This document shows, one piece after another, positions 1-13,570 of a DNA stretch of 64,000 bases. Every line of letters starts with the position of its first letter. The first letter of the stretch is position 1. The stretch lies in the NCBI GenBank assembly GCA_963693315.1, contig OY856186.1, forward strand, positions 458,106,192 to 458,170,191, written 5' to 3'. A model generated the notes under the pieces. The model worked only from the letters and a program-made list of their open reading frames with translations, was not told where the DNA came from and did not search any database. Source of the stretch: Diogma glabrata. Its lineage: Eukaryota; Arthropoda; Insecta; Diptera; Cylindrotomidae. Made by a program: the position numbers and the translations under genes.

Positions 1-340
1 TTTCATTTTTGAGAATATTTTAAATCATGCTTAAAAAACTTAACCAAAAAATAGTTTTAAGATTTAATCATATAATAAAAATTCGCTCGTCAAGGGTTCC
101 GTGAATGTAAAGAAAACAATATCAAAATAATTTACATAAAGTTGTGTTGTAAAGGGTTTATATTGCCAGACCATAGACACATAAAAACTAAATGGTTCAT
201 CGTAAATATCAATAGTTAATGTCAATCTCATCTAAATTGATCGAAATGATATAAAAAATATTACTTTAGGTTAAATGATATCCATAGCTATTTATGGTAG
301 CTAAGGAACGACTCAATTCTGTTAAACAACGACGAAATTT
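1..340. other. AT-rich flank, no gene seen
   Basis: AT-rich sequence with stops in all frames. I see no coding region, RNA gene or repeat end here. Confidence 0.5.
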
Positions 341-980
341 AGGGGTGGAGTGGTGTTAACGCTAAAAATAGGACTTTTTTGACAATAATTCAAAAACTGT
401 GCATCGCAAGATTCTAAAATAATTGTAATGTTTCTTAATTTTGGTGTTCTTTCAAATGACACTCATGCGAGCCAAAAAAACCTTTGTTTCACGATTCCTC
501 ACTCCTATCCCTAAACACGTAGAATTAAAACTACTTGAGGCTTCGTTATATTTTTCGTTAAGGGTTTATCAAATTTCCTATCTCTATGAATTTTTTCAAA
601 TTTTTCTGTCAGTCAACGAAGAAACGTATAGGGGGGGGGACTAACTTTTTGTTGCACTTTTTTGAGAATAATTCAAAAACGGTGCATCGCAAAATTCTAA
701 AAAAACTGTATTGTTTTTAATTTTGGTGCTCTATCAAATGACATCCCACTTATGCGGGTCAAAAAACAATTTTTCACCCTTCCCCACTCCCATCCCCTAA
801 ACACATAGAAATAAAATCACTTGAAGCTTCGCTATATTTTTCGTGTTCCATAGAATTATAGGCTCATCGCTTTACTAAAATTTTCAGTTCTTTCTATAGC
901 AACAATTTTTTTGTGTTAGATTACATAAGTTCGACATTTAGGTCGGTGCTTGAAAACCAACGTATAATTTTAACAATATT
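341..980. repeat. Diverged copies of the ~287-bp tandem unit
   Basis: About two older copies of the unit that forms the main array downstream. Shared landmarks are the phrase 'caaaaactgtgcatcgcaa' (about 390-410 and 673-693), the 'ctctatcaaatgacatccca' type phrase, and G-rich runs near 630-640. Similarity to the main array is clear but imperfect, so these look like the decayed edge of the same array. About 500 bp of unrelated sequence (980-1480) separates them from it. Confidence 0.7.
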
Positions 981-1485
981 TAAAATTAACAAAAGATCAA
1001 TGTTTGACTTAAACAATAGCATATTAAACAAATATTAACCCTAAAATAATTGCAAGTTATCGAACTTACCATTCAATTAAAACTCAACATTTTCTAAAGT
1101 TATACAAAGAAATTTAATAAACCAGTAATTATGAATGGATTACAAACGTGGATCTTAACACAAACTAACAAATCACATCAATCTGATTTGAACCTTGAGA
1201 ATTTACGCCACATTTTGGGCCCACTTATGGCATACAATACAATACAATATACAATAGATAGTAAAGGACCGTGATAATTTTGAAATAAAGTCTTCTTTCT
1301 TTTGGATAACTGGTTATATTCACTCTAAAAGAGTTGCAAAATTAAGAATTGCTCTAAGAATCAGTATAAAGGATGACATGACTAAAAATGTACACGCCAG
1401 TCCCACTCGATATTGCTATTCGGGTTAAAAAAGCTTTATTTCACCTTACCATTCCTACCCTTTCAAAACGATTAATAAATATTTG
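981..1485. other. Unique AT-rich spacer between repeat blocks
   Basis: No ORF or recognised motif. A short run of overlapping 'atacaata' copies lies near 1230-1255. This may be an insertion between the diverged and the main repeat copies. Confidence 0.4.
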
Positions 1486-3330
1486 ATACACGGGGGGACG
1501 CTCTGAATTTTGAACATTTTTGATCATAACTCAAAAACTGTGCACCGCAAAATTCTAAAAAAAATTGCAATGATTTTTAAATTAGGTGTTCTTTCAAATG
1601 ACACTCCATTCGCTTGGGTCAAAAAAAGTTTTTTTTTACCCTCTCTACCCCGGTGCCCTAAACACACAGAAATATAATTATTTGAGACTTCGGTATAATT
1701 TTCATACAAAATTTACCAAATTTCCTTGCTCTGTAAATTTTTTCAAATTTTTATGTCAATCAGTGTCGAAACGTAGGGGGGAAACGGTTTGAATTTTGCA
1801 CTTTTTTGTCCATAACTCAAAAACTGTGCACCGCAAAATTCTAAAAAAACTGCAACGAATTCTAAATTAGGTGCTCTTTCAAATGACACCCCACTCGCTT
1901 GGGTCAAAAAAGTTTTTTTTTTACCCTCTTTACCCCGGTCCCCCCTAAACACTCAGAAATATAATTATTTGAGACTTCGGTATAATTTTCATACAAAATT
2001 TACCAAATTGCCTAGCTCTATGAATTTTTTCAAATTTTTCTGTCAATCAGTGTCGAAACGTAGGGGGGGGGAACGGTTTGAATTTTGCACTTTTTTGTCC
2101 ATAACTCAAAAACTGTGCACCGCAAAATTCTAAAAAAAACTGCAACGAATTCTAAATTAGGTGCTCTTTCAAATGACACCCCACTCGCTTGGGTCAAAAA
2201 AGTTTTTTTTTTACCCTCTTTACCCCGGTCCCCTAAACACTCAGAAATATAATTATTTGAGACTTCGGTATAATTTTCATACAAAATTTACCAAATTGCC
2301 TAGCTCTATGAATTTTTTCAAATTTTTCTGTCGATCAGTGTCGAAACGTAGGGGGGGAACGGTTTGAATTTTGCACTTTTTTGTCCATAACTCAAAAACT
2401 GTGCACCGCAAAATTCTAAAAAAAACTGTAACGAATTCTAAATTAGGTGCTCTTTCAAATGACACCCCACTCGCTTGGGTCAAAAAAGTTTTTTTTTTAC
2501 CCTCTTTACCCCGGTCCCCTAAACACACAGAAATATAATTATTTGAGACTTCGGTATAATTTTCATACAAAATTTAGCAAATTTCCTAACTCTGTGAATT
2601 TTTCCAAATTTTTATGTCAATCAGTGTCGAAACGAAGGGGGGGGGAACGGTTTGAATTTTGCACTTTTTTGTCCATAACTCAAAAACTGTGCACCGCAAA
2701 ATTCTAAAAAAAACTGTAACGAATTTTAAATTAGGTGCTCTTTCAAATGACACCCCACTCGCTTGGGTCAAAAAAGTTTTTTTTTTACCCTCTTTACCCC
2801 GGTCCCCTAAACACACAGAAATATAATTATTTGAGACTTCGGTATAATTTTCATACAAAATTTAGCAAATTTCCTAACTCTGTGAATTTTTCCAAATTTT
2901 TATGTCAATCAGTGTCGAAACGAAGGGGGGGGGGAACGGTTTGAATTTTGCACTTTTTTGTCCATAACTCAAAAACTGTGCACCGCAAAATTCTAAAAAA
3001 AACTGTAACGAATTCTAAATTAGGTGCTCTTTCAAATGACACCCCACTCGCTTGGGTCAAAAAAGTTTTTTTTTTACCCTCTTTACCCCGGTCCCCTAAA
3101 CACACAGAAATATAATTATTTGAGACTTCGGTATAATTTTCATACAAAATTTACCAAATTTCTTAACTCTGTGAATTTTTCCAAATTTTTCTGTCAATCA
3201 GTGTCGAAACGAAGGGGGGGGAACGGTATGTTTTTGACAATAACTCAAAAACTGTGCACCGCAAAATTCTAAAAAAATTGCAATGATTTCTAAATTAGGT
3301 GCTCTTTCAAATGACACCCCACTTGACCAC
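1486..3330. repeat. Tandem satellite-like array, ~287-bp unit, six to seven copies
   Basis: Units recur at 286-289 bp spacing, with equivalent points near 1586, 1873, 2161, 2447, 2735, 3024 and 3311. Each contains 'aaaactgtgcaccgcaaaa', then 'tctttcaaatgacacccca', a poly-T run, 'taccccggtcccc', 'tgagacttcggtataattt', and a run of 7-10 G after 'gtgtcgaaacg'. Neighbouring units in the centre are nearly identical, apart from the length of the G and T runs, and copies decay towards both ends, the usual picture for unequal exchange. Each unit keeps open frames on both strands (~68 aa plus, ~80 aa minus), but nothing else supports coding. Confidence 0.9.
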
Positions 3331-3850
3331 ATTTTAAATAGTGTTTTTACCCCTCCTCATTTCCACCCCCTTAATAAATCTAATTATGAGAATATGACAC
3401 TTTTATATATTTTTTATTAAAACTGTACTAATTTTTCTATCATTCCAAATACATTTGAAAATTTTCGATAAGTTAGGTTCGGAGCTAATCGAGTTAAGAA
3501 AACACGAAAAAAACGTCATTATTCAGAATTATACAAAAAATGGTGAGGTGTAAAATTCCAAGATAAATTTTTAAGGAATACTGAAATGAAGCCCTTTCAT
3601 ATGATACCCTACTTGAATCTATAAAAAAATCTATTTTCTCAAAGGTCTCACATCGAACCCCTGTAAACCAAACGAAAACCACTTTAGTTTTATTTGTATT
3701 CGTAATTTCATGTGGACAGATTAGTTTTATACGCACCTTAAATTTCAAGTCCATAGCATTTATAGTTTACGAGATAATCGATATAATGTGAAAAACTCGT
3801 TTTACTCTCACCAATAGTGTTCCGTATAAAAAACGGAACCCTAAAAACAA
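3331..3850. repeat. Unique tail of the tandem array ending in a hairpin
   Basis: Sequence continues from the last unit with related phrasing ('ccctttcatatgatacccta' near 3592) and ends in a 7-bp inverted repeat, GTTCCGT (3819-3825) with ACGGAAC (3833-3839), followed by CCTAAAAA. Array, tail and terminal hairpin may together form one mobile element. Short hairpins just before a CTRR-like end occur in Helitron-type elements, but no replicase is present, so this is only a suggestion. Confidence 0.4.
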
Positions 3851-5359
3851 TCAACAATTTAACAATTCCCAGTCCCAAAGAGGAGTAATTAAATAAAATA
3901 AAACAAAAACAAATCAATCAAATTTACCTACTTTAAACAACAAAAAAATATTTAAAATTTCTACAATTTATTTTAACGCTACAAGAATTTTGTAAAACAA
4001 AACTACAAAAATTATTTATAATTAAATTATTATAATTTTTAAATTAAATGGAAAAAAATCTAGTTTTGTTTTATAATTACAAGTTTATTATTCGTGTTTT
4101 TTTTTAAATAGACGAACTCATGGTTTTTGATTTGTTAATTTTATTTTTGATTGGTGTCCAAACATCTGTTTAAATTTTTGAGTTAACTCTTTGGAGTAGA
4201 TATTGATAAATGGTGTTTACATTGTTGCAAAACGTTACGAGAAACGTAACGCAATAAGAAAATAACGTTATTAATCATATCTACGTTTAATATCGTGTTA
4301 CAAATTATGCTCCGTTACGATGACGTAAAACGTTATTTCGTTTTTTTAGGCGACTTTTCATATAATTAGATGGAAACCAATCCGTGCACATCGGGTGTAT
4401 CAAATCGGGTGTGTGAACATGTTGTAAAATTTGATGGACTGTATTCGTGTCTGTCATGGACTGTATTCGTGTATTTTCTACCTAAAACACTATAATCTTT
4501 ACCTCCATCGTCGTATAACAAGGAAATAAATAAAAATTTTGGAAGTAGAATCAGCAGAAATATTCCACAATTATTCGAATAATATATTGATTAAATTTGA
4601 AAATTAAAACATTTAAAGGACATTTGTTGAGACGTTACCCTTCTCCATTGAGCATTAATAAAAAAGGTGTTACAGTAACACAGTAAGAACTACATCCCAC
4701 AACAGTACATACTTTGAGGTGTTGATGAACGCTTTAAGATTTTTATTTGATTAAAGACTACACTACTTTTTACAAATTTTGCAACACAAAATTTTTGTAA
4801 ATTTAACAAAAATTTTTTGAATTGGTAAAACATTTTCTCTTCTCTTCATCAAAATGCGTTATGAGAGTTGATGGACGCTTTATGTAAATCAAGTTACGAT
4901 ATTAGTTTTCGATCACCCACAACTAGTGTTTGTATAGAACGTTTTTGTCAAAGTATAAAAGAATCAGAATATAAAATATGCAGCGCTACCGAGCTTGACT
5001 ATAGACGAATGTAGGACTCCAAAATTGATATTAATTGATATGGAGTGAAATATTTTCTACATCTATTGAGGCGGACAAGTTTTCTAGACCCACTCTTTGC
5101 CATCGCCATTATATATGATATTTCCAGAACAAGTCATCCAAAGTTGAAGTAAACAAATGTAACGAAATATTGAAAATATCATAAACAATTGAAATATCGT
5201 AGAAAATCCGGTATTCGATCTGGAAACAAACAACAGCTGTTTTTATCCAATTTAAATTGACTAGATTTCTGTCACCCTGTCAATTGTTTAGGTCTTTGCG
5301 AACATTTATGTCTCTTCGGGTCTGTGTCTCTTCGGGCAAGATTTTTTCGTTTAAACGTT
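3851..5359. other. AT-rich, no gene seen
   Basis: No supported ORF. Around 4222-4345 the six-base pieces cgttac and gtaacg recur in both orientations, including a small hairpin 'cgttacgagaaacgtaacg'. Otherwise I see nothing. Confidence 0.5.
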
Positions 5360-5542
5360 TTACACTCTAAAGGTAATGTGTAATGTACTATAATCTGCAA
5401 CACTATATATCGGCTTACTGGTGATTTTCAGCAGTTCATTGAAATAAATTAAAAATTGAGTGGAAAACGAAACCGAGCCTTGGGGTACACGACCGTTAAT
5501 TAATTTAGATTTATCACCGTTATAGTTTACCACCTTTTTCAA
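5360..5542 (-). pseudogene. LINE reverse-transcriptase fragment (same family as 40267-43290)
   Basis: A 60-residue open stretch that aligns with the palm of the reverse transcriptase encoded at 40267-43290. Shared pieces are KSKLIN, VPQGSV, FLIY, NELLKITS and STLH. The catalytic FADD of the intact copy reads VADY here, so the second metal-binding Asp is lost, and PTLF reads TQF. It is therefore a dead 5'- and 3'-truncated copy. Immediately to its right, in the opposite orientation, lies a piece of the 5' UTR of the same LINE family. That is consistent with an inverted (twin-primed or rearranged) insertion. Confidence 0.8.
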
Positions 5543-5567
5543 GCATGCTGTTCCAATAATGGGCTAG

Positions 5568-5705
5568 AAATTTCTTATATTGCCATATGAGTTAGCGTGA
5601 GATATTACATACCACTGGCAATGACAGTGAGAATGACTTGAATGAATTCTATTAAGTCAACGGTAGCGTCCTCAATCTTAGTTATGGAATACGCCTTAAT
5701 AATGA
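5568..5705 (+). mobile_element. LINE 5'-UTR fragment, inverted relative to the adjacent RT piece
   Basis: Closely matches 39805-39965, the 5' UTR of the intact LINE. Shared phrases are 'atatgagttagcgtgagat', 'acataccactggcaatg' and 'agtcaacgg'. It lies on the plus strand while the RT piece at 5360-5542 is on the minus strand. The 10-bp hairpin of the intact 5' UTR is partly decayed here. Confidence 0.75.
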
Positions 5706-6329
5706 CAAGCTACACTCAAAAAAATTAAAGGAAACTTTTACAAAATTTTTATAAATGTACAACACAAATAACAAACAAAATTTTTAGATAAAACTACAAT
5801 TTTACTTCGGTCTGAAAGACCTAAGTATTACATTCATGAGCTCAAAGTGAAATTCTTACCCCCACTTTTTTTGGCATTTCTCGACGTTTAAGGACCGACT
5901 GATTCAGAAAAAGCAAAAAAAAAATGTATGTCTCTGCCGGCCGGCCGTCCATCATTACCTACGCTGCAGGGAAAACCGCTGGAGGGATTTCAAAAATTTT
6001 GTTTTCTAAAAATAAGTATACTCAAGGGACAGGTCCGAAAGGACGCTGTGTTCGATAACTGTACCGGAAGTATGTCAAAAAAATCATTATGTGTGTCAAA
6101 AATAGCAAATTTTCATATTTTTGGCTTAAAAAAAATTAAATTAATAATTTGTATGACATGAAATTTTATTATTATTATTGAGAATTATAGCATTATAAGT
6201 TTGTCAAAAAAATAATGTCAAGTGTGTCAAAAAATGATTTCATTTATTTTTTTAACCAATTTTTTGGGAAAAAAAATGTAGCTGTTTTTATGATGTAAAT
6301 TTAATTGGACATGAATTCGGACATGAGCA
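5706..6329. other. AT-rich, possible decayed repeat, no gene
   Basis: Nothing codes convincingly. Around 5925-6010 a GC-richer patch ('tgccggccggccgtccat' followed by 'aaaccgctggagggattt') resembles the non-coding ends of dispersed insect repeats. I cannot name the family. Confidence 0.35.
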
Positions 6330-6800
6330 TTTTTAAATTTGTTATAGTTTTTAAAATATTTTTGGAATTTTGTAAAAAGTTTGTATATTTGATTTTGTAA
6401 TAATTTTTGCAATATTTTTAGAATTTTGGAAAAAGTTTTAATTTTTGTTTTTGTTCTAATTTTGGCAATATTTTTAGAATTTTGAAAAAAAAAATAGAAT
6501 TCTTTTATACATAATTTTAAAATTTTGAAAAAAGTTTCAATTTTTGATTTTCTAAGAGTTTTTGGAATATTTTTATTTCGAAAATTTTTAAATTTTAAAT
6601 TTTATCATAATTTTGGAAAGAGTTTCAATTTTCGATATTGTTATAATTTTTGAAATATTTTTAGAATTTTGGAAAATGTTTTAAACAAGAAAGAATTTTT
6701 GGAATATTATTAAAATTTAGAAAAAGTTTAATTTCACTCTAATTTTTGGAATATTTTTAGAATTTTGAAAAAAAATACAATTTTTGATTTTGGATTTTTG
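6330..6800. repeat. AT-rich imperfect minisatellite, ~60-70-bp unit
   Basis: The phrase 'aatatttttagaattttg' followed by 'gaaaaagttt' and a T-rich spacer recurs about six to seven times (near 6355, 6410, 6468, 6560, 6655, 6700 and 6750). Copies are diverged and of uneven length. Confidence 0.65.
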
Positions 6801-6899
6801 AGATCAATTAAACTCAAGTAAGTAAAGAAGTAATTGGAATTTTTTCAATTCGAAGGTATGGATTGAAGTTTCCCAGAAAAAAACTCCACTTCACATTTT

Positions 6900-7015
6900 T
6901 CGTGTTTCGGTTGGGATTCGAACCTACCTCGTCAGTGCCCGGATCGAATCCCGGGGCAAGAAGTTTCAACTTTGAAATTGTCATCGCCTCAGCGGCGTAA
7001 TTGATAGCGTGTCTG
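6900..7015. repeat. tRNA-like SINE remnants
   Basis: Three tRNA-like pieces lie close together. A B-box-like sequence on the minus strand is the complement of 'gggattcgaacc' near 6912. A plus-strand T-arm-like 'cccggatcgaatcccggg' lies near 6938. An A-box-like 'gcctcagcggcgtaattgat' lies near 6985 on the plus strand. The order does not form a single tRNA gene, so fragments of tRNA-derived SINEs are more likely. Confidence 0.4.
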
Positions 7016-10000
7016 CAGTTGTCTACAGTTTGATTTCATTTTCAATTGACTACAAACGTGATAAATTAAAAATTAGTCTAAAAATAGTGATATTGAATAC
7101 GTTTGTGATAGAATCAAACAATACTCCGTTTTTGAATTGACTATTCAGTGGTTGTTGATAAATTTTTTTTATAAGTATCACAAACATATTAGATTTTAGC
7201 ATGTATGAAATGTTAATGAAACACTAACGGTGTACAACTATCACGAACATGTTCCAATTTCTAAGAAATATGACGTCACCTAAATTATATTATTATAGAC
7301 CATTTATTTACATATATTGGTTTGGTACATCTTTGTTTTGTTTTGGCTGCTATCGATGTTGGTATGGACTCGTTTTTTTCGTAAATATAATATTTAAATT
7401 TTTTTATATTAGACGTATATTAGACGTTTTTATATTAGATTTCGCATCAAATCCGACAAACATTTTTATGCATGAAGATAGCGTTCGTATATTTAAGTTC
7501 TAAATAGGAAATGTATGTGTGTGATTTTGTTTCTAAACGATGCGTCCATTTTTTCGCCATTTTTTTGATGATACAATTTAAAAGACCAAAATTCAGAAAT
7601 CAAAAAATTTAAATTTTTGAATTATGTGTAGAAAATAATACTTATTGTCTATAATTATCTCATTATTATGAAAAATTAAATTAAAATATCGATAAATCGG
7701 CATGAAACAAGACAAATAAAAAACATTAAAAAAACATAATAATTTTTTCAAATCACTAAAATTAATTATTGAAAGGGCCTGTTTCATTAACGATATTGTT
7801 GTTATAACATTCCCTAAAAAATTTCTTTCATACATAATTTTATATGCAATTAATATTAAAATCAATTAAACACATGTAAATTATTTCCTAAACTAAAATG
7901 TTAAATAAAACCAGCCATGTTAGAATATATAAAAAACTATTTATTTTTCTATTCATATTTTTTCTTTTATTTTGTTTATTATTATTAGCATTAAACAAAT
8001 TTCGTTTCTCCTCGTTTTTTATTTTAACAAACACAATAATTCTCAAATAAAAACATGAACAAACTACTTAATTCAACTATGATTTGTGTTTGTTTGAACA
8101 CGAAATTGATCACGCCGTTGTTGATTTAAATAATGAAAATTGTTACGTTTTTTAAAATAAATTGACAATGCTACATTGGTTAAAATAACTATACGTTCAT
8201 ATTAGACGCAAAATCAAACAAGCGTTGTAGTTGATTCTACCAACGTTTTTTTTTCGGTGTAAGGTGTATGCAGTTGAAAATAAGAAAACGATATCGCGCG
8301 AATATATGTCGTTGGCTAGATATCGAGACTTCTTATTTTCAAATTACCAAGCGAAATAAATTTAGTTCCATTTAAAACCCATATGCACTTCAAAATTAAT
8401 ATTCAGTTCGAAACTTTGTATTTATTTCGGAACGTAATTTAAAATCTACAAAATGGAAAAAAAATATAGATAAAATTCTAAGACTCTACATATGTGGAGC
8501 AAGTTTTTATTATGAAAACACACTTAAAAAACAATGCTATCAACAAATCCAACTATGCCAAATTTTCAAACTATCAATTTATTTCAATTGGCGTACGAAA
8601 TAAATGGAACCACGTTGGTTGAAGTACGCAGGGTTGTTATACCCGTCGATTAAAAAAAAGTGATCCTTCCAAATCTCCAGAGTAAAACAAATCGCGTATC
8701 CTACTTAATATGAAGGCTATTTCAACGATAAATGCCCACTGTTTTGCTTGGTGTTGTTCACTGGTTTATAGTTTATAACCTAGTTGACTACATTGGTTTT
8801 TTATTATGAATGAAATCATTGTTCCTATTCTCGAGTAAATTAGTGCTATTATTCCTGTTCTCGACGCTTGAACTACGCCTAAACTATCTCGAACTTAATT
8901 TTCGCAAAGATTGAGCTGTTGAAAAAAAATTCAATTTTGAACTTTTAAATTTTCGTTTTCCGTCTTAACAAAATTTATGTGAACCAATTTTCGATTATAT
9001 AAAAATTCTAAAGGTGTGGAAGTTTTGTTTTCGAGCTACATGTGACTTTGCCAACCCTCCATATTTCTTTTAAAATTCACATAAAAATATTATTGTAACA
9101 TTCACAGATCAAATCCTTAAATAAATTTAAATAAAGTACAATATAATTGGCATATAGGATAAATAGAACAATATCTTAAACCACATATTATCACAGCATG
9201 TTATTTTTCAACAACCTTTTTTTTTTTTTGTTGACTCAAACACAACATTTTCATTACAACCGATTCTATTTAAAAAAAATGAAAACCATACGATTTTGTT
9301 ATGAATTTTTTTGTGTGTAAACAATTATGTTTGTTAACAAGTAACAATCCAGAATCCTTCTCGGGTTTGAAGGCTAGCATTTTACTTACTGAATGTACTA
9401 TGACATCATATTTCATTTGACGTAATTGTAAAATATAAATTTCTCAACCATAAACGAACTGACAAAAATGAAGTAATTTTAATGTCCCCAAAAAGTCACA
9501 CAAATAAAAATCGTATATATAAAATATTATTATGATGATCGCGCGAATCATCTTCAAAACTAAAATAAAAGATCACGCGATCTCTAATAAATTTTCATTT
9601 TTTTTAAAAATGAAATAAAAGATCACATAATCATCGTTTGTGATTTCTTAAAGAAAAGGATTTTTCATCACGACAATAAGATAAAACAAAAATTCTGGTG
9701 ATAAAAATTCTTTCATGTCTTATGATGATAGTAAATCAAAAAAAATAAAAAAAGGAGTAAAGAATTTGAAAGAATTAATGTTTGCGATTTTTTTGATTTT
9801 TATCTCACTGTAACGTAGGTTGTAGTGTTTGATAGTCACTCATTTGTTTATGTAACTAAGTTACATTTTTGTCATCAGTAGAGTCTTATAAAATATTATA
9901 CATCATAAAATTTTTATAACCTTTTCACAAACCAAGCATGAAACAAGTATCCAGCAGTGTTTTTTCGGTTACACCATACATATTATGATTAATATTGTTT

Positions 10001-13000
10001 TTTATTTGTACAGTGGATAATGGGAGGTGATGAAGATGAAATTCCTTAAAACTTCCACTAAAGTTTTTGTTTTATTCAAAATAAAAAAAAAACTCAAGTT
10101 CTCTTGTGGTGAGATTTATTAATTTATAAGTTTTAACTTCTGTATCGTAATGTCAAGTTAGGTTGTGTGTCGGGACTGTGTATTAAATACACAAAAAATA
10201 ATTTTATAGAAATTCCAACAACAGCCACAAGAGTCGAGACAATTTTTAATAATAAATAAATCATAATTTTCATAGAATTTTATTAAAACTAAGATAAGAA
10301 GTAACAGTAACTCGTAAAAGATGTGATGTATTATCATTATTTGTTGTTTTTCTTCTTTTTAATAATTTTTTTGTTTTACATTTTCGTATGACATGAAATA
10401 ACACAAAACATGCCAAATATAAAAAAAATGTAAGAGAAACAATTTCTTTAAGAATCTTGATAACAAAAAGGAGAAATATCAGATTTCATTTAGTTAAATA
10501 ATTTTATTTCAAACCGAGATTGTAGGTAATTTTTTATTAAAAGAAATGTCCCATGTTTTGATTTTTTAAAATTCTGTTAAATACAATTACTATCCTGTCA
10601 TAATAAATAATTAATAGAGTTTTTTTCTGAATTATTGCAAGATCCTATTTGAAATTTTTTGTGTAGTAAAAGTAAGGTCGCAAGATAATTTATACAAATT
10701 AAATTCATATAAATATTTCTTGTTTTAATAGACCAGCTTTGTGGTACAAGTTAAATTTTAGAACATTATCCTAACGAGCTTTTATAATTTTATTACATTT
10801 CTCACAATTTATCGTTATAACGATATTAAAAGAGTGACATCTTGATCATTGAAGTTTTTGTTTGATTTTCTGAACGATTTTTAGTAATTCTAAAATGTAA
10901 ATCGATTTTGGTTAATAAAGTATCGCACACAGCATGATATTGATTGTCATACTCATAATAATATATTGTGGAACAAAAAATCATGAAAATAGTTATAAAT
11001 TACCTTTTGTTTTTTTGTTTTTGAGTCTAAACTGTTACATCATAGTAAAAAAAACTTTGTCATTCATGTGGCGCCAAAACAACATAAAACTTTTAAACCA
11101 AAAAATAAACTAAACTTTTATATCTACTTTCTTTTTGATCCCTTCATCTTTCTATTTAACAAACAAACATATATGTAGTATATATACGTTAATTGTTCCC
11201 TTGAATTTTAAGAATTAATTGTATAAGAGGAGATTTATGAATTTAGTGTCATGCTAGTGTCATGCTGGGCGAACATGTGTTTTGATGTTTTTGTTTATAT
11301 AAAATATTAAATAATATTATACAATTGTTGGATCGTTTCGGATATGTTTTCTATGATGTTTGTCTTGAATACGAATTGTTAGTTAAAGAAAAAATATGAT
11401 ATTCAGGGTTTCAATATCAAAACTAACATTGAATAATGGGAAAATAATTTTTAAGAAATTTTTTCAGGATCCAATGCATCGAGAAATGTAAAAAGTCGTG
11501 GAAAGTTGTAAATTCCAACACGTGAACCTTTCACCGATGTAACTATAGCAAAACTATATATTATTGATTGACGAAACCCATATCGCGCTTCTGGCTAAAG
11601 AGCAAATACAATAAAGTTTACGAAATAAAATCAAAAAACTAACCAACAAAAATATATTGATATTTCCCAAGCTCATATGATAAATTACGTAAAGCCTCGT
11701 GTTGTGATTTTACAGTAATACTTATAAAAAGTATGATTTATGCAGTATATTAAAAATCAGTTAAACTTATAAAATTTAATTACAACAATTAATTACTATT
11801 CTTAGAATTAATTTAATCGTTTTTAGAAAATAAGAATTTGGTATTTAATCTAACTGGTAACTGTTGCTGCATGTAAAAGTTTTGTAGATAATATGGTTAA
11901 AATAACTACTAAAAGTGTTTTAATGGTTTAATGTTTAAGAATTCTTAAAAACGGTTTAATATTAATAGGTTTGCAAGCAATGAAAATAAACAACTTTTTG
12001 TTTTAATATCTGCGTCCTCTGTTTAAACGTTAAAATGACATTCACAATTTTTAAAAAGTAAACAATTAACATATCCATAATAATAATTACACCAACATGT
12101 CAATTTAATTCTTGCGTACTTATACTAACCAAACCTCTGAAACATTTATAAAACAATTTAAGGGTTCGTTTCCTAGATTTAACTAATCCATCAAAGGAAC
12201 TATCATCAACTATATAATATTATAAAACGATCGATCAATCAATAACCTCAGATCATGCAATCAATTTAATTTCATATATAATTTTTAAGACAATCAATTT
12301 TTTATCAAAGATCTATAAATTAATCAATTGATCATTCGTTGATTTGTCTCCAAAATATGTTTAATATTAAATTTTCAGTTAATTTAACATTTCTGTTATA
12401 ATTTAATTTAAACCGTAGAAAAAATTGATCGAAAATTGATCAAATTACAATTGAATTAAATGTTGATTATGAGATGATTTGAATTAATTATTTATAGTTT
12501 GAACTATTTTATTATGGTAGTGATATTGCCATTGTTAAATAAAGCAAGTTTGAAATTTTATTCAGTATACGTTAAGTGAGATTGGTAGTCAACATGTTTA
12601 CTTTTTAGGCATATACGATCAATTGATATTTTTGTAAATTTGTAAATAAAAATTTGTAAAGCTTTGTGTTCTCGTAAATTTCCATGGGTTTTTCAAAAAT
12701 ATTGCGGTACAAAGAAGAGGAGCTCTATGACTCAACTGGCTCATGTTGAGACCTACTGCCTAATAGCAACAAGAGTTCTGTGGTAATATGTAGAACGGCT
12801 TTAAATAGCAATAGGATCGATGTAGTAATCATATTCATTCTTGGTTAGCTATTGATCCGATGCATGGATCTCTTCTCGCGGACTTTTGTTGCAAACGTGG
12901 AAAAACTGAAGCGGAAATCAGTGCAAAGGATTAGTTTTTGTGTTACAGTGCCTTGACGCCTACATTGGGTCTAATAATTATACTTTGTTTTCCACATTAT

Positions 13001-13529
13001 CATTTAGTTATAAGAATAACTGTTTTTTCGACTACGCTATGGCAACATCTAGAGTGAAACTTGATGACCTGTGCATCTCTAACTAATTGTGATCTTTCGA
13101 TCTAGCTACCACTTGACTGATATATAATACAGTCATTAGGTTTTAACCGAGGGTGAGAGAGAACTACCAAAAATGTAACTTAACTTTGTTCAAAATCAAA
13201 AGAAATCTGTTAAATCTGATCCGTCCAGACTGCAGGCATCATTAGGACCACTGACAGCCCTAGGTCATGTGCAGAAATAGATGATGAGACATGGAATAGT
13301 AAATTATCCAACTTGCAGATATTGACTTGAAAAGTATGGAACTAGCCCTTACATGGTGGGAAAATGTTTGTATTTCTAGCAATCATAGATCACATATTGG
13401 GATCAAGCTGCCGATTGATAAAATAAATTTTGTAAAATAAAACAATCTTGCATTTTGGCTTTTTACCAAAAAGCCTTCACCCCTTAAATCCGAGAATCAC
13501 AAAAAGGACTAATGTGCGCTGCATATATT
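7016..13529. other. Long AT-rich stretch without recognisable genes
   Basis: About 6.5 kb with no ORF above ~90 codons and none that resembles a known protein. The open frames at 7249-7503 and 7593-7865 are low-complexity F/I/Y/N-rich and not credible. Short notes: 'aaataaaagatcac' recurs at about 9564 and 9615, and the GC content rises slightly from about 12,700. It could be intergenic or intronic DNA. Confidence 0.5.
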
Positions 13530-13570
13530 CAGTGGCGGATTTACCATATGCGAGGCCATAGGCAAGTTTT
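13530..13570 (+). mobile_element. Possible hAT-like terminal sequence
   Basis: 'cagtggcggatttaccatat' followed by 'gcgaggccataggcaag' resembles the start of many insect hAT elements (CAGTGGCG-type ends). No matching inverted end was found downstream, so this would be a broken or truncated copy. Confidence 0.35.

Noticed and set aside
1524..3272. Repeated ~68- and ~80-codon frames on both strands of the 287-bp units
   Set aside because: They occur on both strands of a tandem repeat, vary in frame length with G/T-run slippage, and match no family I know. They are best explained as copies of one chance open stretch.
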